The translations under genes and the position numbers were made by a program. Positions 59,244-64,000 of a stretch of DNA of 64,000 nt are shown piece by piece (the stretch's first letter is position 1; the number at the start of each line of letters is the position of its first letter). The DNA is from Neoarius graeffei (Eukaryota; Chordata; Actinopteri; Siluriformes; Ariidae): contig NC_083586.1 in NCBI RefSeq assembly GCF_027579695.1, positions 6,568,001 through 6,632,000 on the forward strand, read 5' to 3'. The notes beneath the pieces were generated by a model. That model was not told the origin of the DNA and made no database searches. It saw nothing but the letters and a program-made list of their open reading frames with translations.

Positions 59244-59512
59244 TAAGTAATTATGAAATCATCTTGCGGGCCAGATCAAACGGTCTCGTGGGCCGTATAC
59301 TGCCCGGAGGCCGGACGTTCCCCACCCCTGATGTAGCGCGTAGCATTGTTGAAAGGAAGAAGACCACCTTATTTGCTGTTTTTATTTGAGTATATGTTAA
59401 TTTACCATGCAAACCTCAAATAATAAAACATGAGTATAAGGGAATAACACATTTTATTACATTGTAAAAAATCCCAACTAAATAGCCCAACAGTTTGAGC
59501 ACTGAAACACAC

Positions 59513-59920
59513 CTTGACTCTGAGCTGCTGTCCTGCTCCTGCTGAGTGGTGGGACGGGGTGTCGGGATGTCCTGATCCTCATCACTGAGCATGGCACAAT
59601 GGCCTGACAGCGATGATGGGATTGCAGTGTCCTCACTTCTGGGCATCGTTAGCAGAAGCATACATGAAAATCAGCATATATAATATTAATTACATAAGCA
59701 TATAGATACTGAAATGAATTTTAAAACATGTGTATTTACCTGTGAAAATCCCTCTGGCGGGGTGCTGTGCCTTCTGCCGGCTTGAAGGCAAACTTCTCCC
59801 TGTCCGTGCAGGGCTCGCCAGTGCTGCTACCATCATCATCAAATTCTTCCTCCTCCTCCCCCTCTGATGTTTCAGGCTGGGTTATTTCACTTTTGCTCGC
59901 TGCTTCTTGGGTCCCATTTT
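59513..59920 (-). CDS. Two exons of an unrecognised gene
   Basis: Exon 59740-59920 follows a T-rich acceptor and ends at CAG/GTAAAT. It encodes an acidic segment (ETSEGEEEEEFDDDGSSTGE) then KFAFKPAEGTAPRQRDFH. Exon 59513-59638 follows GATGCCCAG and continues in phase as RSEDTAIPSS, SDEDQDIPTPRP, TQQEQDSSSESR, ending at a GTGTGT donor. Both stay open and phases fit (the junction codon gives Arg). The protein part is acidic and probably disordered. No domain or family was recognised and neither end of the gene is visible; a transposon exon cannot be excluded. Confidence 0.4.
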
Positions 59921-60356
59921 CTAAACGTTAAACTGAATTAAAAAAAAAATTCCCACAAATTATTCAATGTTCTTCAGTCGAAAGACAGATACAGAATGCT
60001 GCAGACACGCTGGTTTTATACCCACTCCTGGCTTGTATCACATGCAAGTTATGAGTGATTGTAACGTGCTAATCACATGCATCACACACGCTTCACAAGT
60101 GCGGCCCGAACTCGTAGCGCAGGAAACTCGTAAAATGCAAGTCTCACACACTCCAGACTCACTGAACACACACTGATCATGTGCGTCAGATATACGCTTT
60201 CCACGGGATAATGGCACAATTTTTCCCACACCTCGAGGAAGTCAGGTGAGCAACCTGTACTTGACAAGAACTTTGCCCGAACTCCTCCCCCAAACTTTCC
60301 CCCGGGTTCACCGCGAACCGGCGGCAAGGCTGTGAGCTACCAAACCCTGCGACTCT
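59921..60356. other. Gene-less stretch before the minisatellite
   Basis: No exon or repeat recognised. Confidence 0.4.
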
Positions 60357-63300
60357 ACTGATTCATGTTAGCTTCATAGCTGCACAGAGTGATTCATGTT
60401 AGCTTCATAGCTGCCCAAAGTGAATCATGTTAGCTTCATAGCTGCACAAAGTGACTCATGTTAGCTTCATAGCTGCACAGAGTGATTCATGTTAGATTCA
60501 TAGCTGCACATAGTGATTCATGTTTGCTTCATAGCTGCACAGAGTCATTCATGTTAGCTTCATAGCTGCCCAAAGTGATTCATGTTAGCTTCATAGCTGC
60601 ACAAAGTGAATCATGTTAGCTTCATAGCTGCCCAAAGTGATTCATGTTATCTTCATAGCTGCCCAAAGTGATTCATGTTAGCTTCAAAGCTGAACAAAGT
60701 GATGCATGATAGCTTCATAGCTGCCCAAAGTGATTCATGTTAGCTTCATGGCTGCACAAAGTGATTCATGTTAGCTTCATAGATGCCCAAAGTGATTCAA
60801 GTTAGCTTCATAAATGCCCAAAGTGATTCATGTTAGCTTCATAGCTGCACAAAGTGAATCATGTTAGCTTCATAGCTGCCCAAAGTGAATCATGTTAGCT
60901 TCATAGCTGCCCAAAGTGATTCATGTTAGCTTCATAGCTGCCCAAAGTGAATCATGTTAGCTTCATAGCTGCCAAAAGTGATTCATGTTAGCTTCATAGC
61001 TGCACAAAGTGAATCATGTTAGCTTCATAGCTGCCCAAAGTGAATCATGTTAGCTTCATAGCTGCCCAAAGTGATTCATGTTAGCTTCATAGCTGCACAA
61101 AGTGAATCATGTTAACTTCATAGCTGCAAAAAGTAATTCATGTTAGCTTCAAAGCTGCACAAAGTGAATCATGTTAACTTCATAGCTGCACCGAGTGATT
61201 CACGGCTGCACAAAGTGATTCATAGCTGCACAAAGTGATTCATGGCTGCAGAAAGTGATTCATGTTAGCTTCATAGCTGCAGAAAGTGATTCATGTTAGC
61301 TTCATAGCTGCACCGAGTGATTCATGTTAGCTTCATAGCTGCACAGAGTAATTCACGTTAGCTTCATAACTGCACAAAGTGATTTGTATTTGGGTGAAAG
61401 CTGCACAAAGTGACTCATGTTAGCTTCATAGCTGCACAAAATGATTCGTATTTGGGTGAAAGCTGCACAAAGTGATTCATGTTAGCTTCATAGCTGCACC
61501 GAGTGATTCATGTTAGCTTCATAGCTGCACAAAGTGATTCATGTTAGCTTCATAGCTGCACAAAGTGATTCATGTTAGCTTCATAGCTGCACAAAGTGAA
61601 TCGTATTTGGGTGATTGCTGCACAAAGTGATTCATGTTAGCTTCATAGCTGCACAAAGTGATTCATGTTAGCTTCATAGCTGCCCAAAGTGAGTAATGTT
61701 AGCTTCACAGCTGCACAAAGTGATTCGTGTTAGCTTCATAGCTGCACAAAGTTAGTCATGTTAGCTTCATAGCTGCACAAAGTGATTCATGTTAGCTTCA
61801 TAGCTGCACAAAGTGATTCATGTTAGCTTCATAGCTGCACAAAGTGATTCATGTTAGCTTCATAGCTGCACAAAGTGACTCATGTTAGCTTCATAGCTGC
61901 ACAAAATGATTCGTATTTGGGTGAAAGCTGCACAAAGTGATTCATGTTAGCTTCATAGCTGCACCGAGTGATTCATGTTAGCTTCATAGCTGCACAAAGT
62001 GATTCATGTTAGCTTCATAGCTGCACAAAGTGATTCATGTTAGCTTCATAGCTGCACAAAGTGAATCGTATTTGGGTGATTGCTGCACAAAGTGATTCAT
62101 GTTAGCTTCATAGCTGCACAAAGTGATTCATGTTAGCTTCATAGCTGCCCAAAGTGAGTAATGTTAGCTTCACAGCTGCACAAAGTGATTCGTGTTAGCT
62201 TCATAGCTGCACAAAGTTAGTCATGTTAGCTTCATAGCTGCACAAAGTGATTCATGTTAGCTTCATAGCTGCACAAAGTAATTCATTTTTGCTTTATAGC
62301 TGCACAAAGTGATTCATGTTAGCTTCATAGCTGCACAGAGTGATTCATGTTAGATTCATAGCTGCACATAGTGATTCATGTTAGCTTCATAGCTGCACAA
62401 AGTGATCCGTGTTAGCTTCATAGCTGCACAAAGTGATCCGTGTTAGCTTCATAGCTGCAGAAAGTGATTCATGTTAGCTTCATAGCTGCACAGAGTGATT
62501 CATGTTAGCTTCATAGCTGCACAAAGTAATTCATGTTTGCTTTATAGCTGCACAAAGTGATTCATGTTAGCTTCATAGCTGCACAGAGTGATTCATGTTA
62601 GCATCATAGCTGCACAGAGTGATTCATGTTAGCTTCATAGCTGCCCAAAGTGATTCATATTAGCTTCATAGCTGCAGAAAGTGATCCGTGTTAGCTTCAT
62701 AGCTGCACAAAGTGATTCATGTTGGCTTAATAGCTGCACATTGTGAGTCATGTTAGCTTCATAGCTGCACAAAGTAATTCATGTTTGCTTTATAGCTGCA
62801 CAAAGTGATTCATGTTAGCTTCATAGCTGCACAGAGTGATTCATGTTAGAGTCATAGCTGCACAGAGTGATTCATGCTTACTTCATAGCTGCACAGAGTG
62901 ATTCATGTTAGCTTCATAGCTGCAGAGAGTGATTCATGTTAGATACATAGCTGCACATAGTGATTCATGTTAGCTTCATAGCTGCCCAAAGTGATTCATG
63001 TTAGCTTCATAGCTGCACAAAGTGAATCATGTTAGCTTCATAGCTCCACAGAGTGATTCATTTTAGATTCATAGCTGCACATAGTGATTCATGTTTGCTT
63101 CATAGCTGCACAGAGTGATTCATGTTAGCTTCATAGCTGCACAATGTGATTCATGTTAGCTTCATAGCTGCCCAAAGTGATTCATGTTAGCTTCATAGCT
63201 GCACAAAGTGAATCATGTTAGCCTCATAGGTGCCAAAAGTGATTCATGTTAGCTTCATAGCTGCACAAAGTGATTCATGTTAGCTTCATAGCTGCCCAAA

Positions 63301-64000
63301 GTGATTCATGTGAGTTTCATAGCTGCACAAAGTGATTCATGTTAGCTTCATAGCTGCACAAAGTGATTCATGTTTCCTTCATAGCTGCACAAAGTGATTC
63401 ATGTTAGCTTCATAGCTGCACAAAGTGATTCATGTTAGCTTCATAGCTGCACAAAGTGATTCATGTTTGCTTCATAGCTGCACAAAGTGATTCATGTTAG
63501 CTTCATAGCTGCCCAAAGTGATTCATGTTAGCTTCCTAGCTGCCCAAAGTGATTCATGTTAGCTTCATAGCTGCACAAAGTGAATCATGTTAGCCTCATA
63601 GCTGCCAAAAGTGATTCATGTTAGCATCATAGCGGCACAAAGTGATTCATGTTAGCTTCATAGCTGCCCAAAGTGATTCATGTTAGCTTCATAGCTGCAC
63701 AAAGTGAATCATGTTAGCCTCATAGCTGCCAAAAGTGATTCATGTTAGCTTCATAGCTGCACAAAGTGATTCATGTTAGCTTCATAGCTGCACAAAGTGA
63801 TTCATGTTTGCTTCATAGCTGCACAGAGTGATTCATGGTTGCATCATAGCTGCACAGAGTGATTCATGTTAGCTTCATAGTTGCACAAAGTAATTCATGT
63901 TTGCTTTATAGCTGCACAAAGTGATTCATGTTAGCTTCATAGCTGCACAGAGTGATTCATGTTAGATTCATAGCTGCACATAGTGATTCATGTTTGCTTC
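60357..64000 (+). repeat. 31-bp minisatellite array, runs off the window
   Basis: Monomer TGATTCATGTTAGCTTCATA then GCTGCACAAAG, roughly 117 copies in the window. Common variants are GCCCAAAG, GCACAGAG and ATGTTTGCTTC, and a rarer CGTATTTGGGTGAAAGCTG form. Sequence divergence between copies is low. No unique spacers, so it is not CRISPR-like. The array continues beyond 64000. Confidence 0.99.
61410..62270 (+). repeat. Higher-order duplication of 15 monomers within the minisatellite
   Basis: A distinctive series of variants (ATTCGTATTTGGGTGAAAGC, later GTGATTGCTGC, GAGTAATG, GTTAGTCATG) recurs with an offset of exactly 465 bp: 61436 pairs with 61901 and 61601 with 62066. 465 equals 15 x 31, so a block of 15 monomers was duplicated in register. 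Confidence 0.95.

Noticed and set aside
60357-64000. CRISPR-like repeat array
   Set aside because: Units follow each other without unique spacers, and this is vertebrate DNA; it is a minisatellite.

Overview
This is repeat-rich vertebrate DNA, most likely from a teleost fish. The evidence is a clustered set of replication-dependent histone genes with the vertebrate 3' stem-loop, many tRNA-headed V-SINEs (Mermaid-like), and a mix of Tc1, hAT, ISL2EU, Kolobok, Harbinger, L2, Rex1-like, Penelope-like and Ty3/Gypsy elements typical of ray-finned fishes. A catfish or other otophysan would fit the SINE subfamily, but the sequence does not prove it.

Layout. 1-14.4 kb is intergenic sequence with relics: a possible two-exon gene fragment (2085-2418), a Penelope-like fragment pair, a hAT element carrying a ZMYM/TTF-type N-terminal exon (5482-7217), an old Tc1-type element (7640-11156) split by a younger Tc1 copy (8494-10100) and a SINE, and tRNA-derived pseudogenes (12.3-13.6 kb). 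14395-27318 is one large ISL2EU-type DNA transposon. It has a THAP-domain DDE transposase gene on the + strand (decayed) and a converging - strand gene for a SWIM/YqaJ nuclease with a PHD-like finger. A full-length L2-type LINE (19249-24500) lies in an intron of the nuclease gene; its two ORFs are open and share one frame across a single UGA. 27.3-35.6 kb is intergenic with three V-SINEs and a short hAT derivative.

35.7-40.3 kb is the one clear set of host genes: H4 and H2B on +, then H3.2, H2A and H1 on -. All are intronless and each is followed by the 16-bp histone stem-loop. Together they encode one full core-plus-linker histone set.

41.1-55.0 kb is a stack of insertions in a 5'-truncated L2 copy: another LINE carrying a short ISL2EU derivative, a SINE, a Rex1-like LINE which holds a second ISL2EU derivative and a whole-looking Ty3/Gypsy element (46503-51804), a Harbinger derivative and a hAT-like derivative. 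55279-59330 is a GTF2IRD2-type hAT element interrupted by a Kolobok/T2 element with its own THAP exon. Two exon-like segments of unknown identity follow (59.5-59.9 kb). 60357-64000 is a 31-bp minisatellite that runs off the window; a small diverged array of the same period and related sequence lies at about 40978-41127 in the opposite orientation.

A recurring theme is that short non-autonomous elements keep the first coding exon and its splice donor (THAP, YqaJ-gene N terminus, PIP-box-like hAT exon, MADF-like Harbinger exon). All readings are by eye; no alignment or database search was run.
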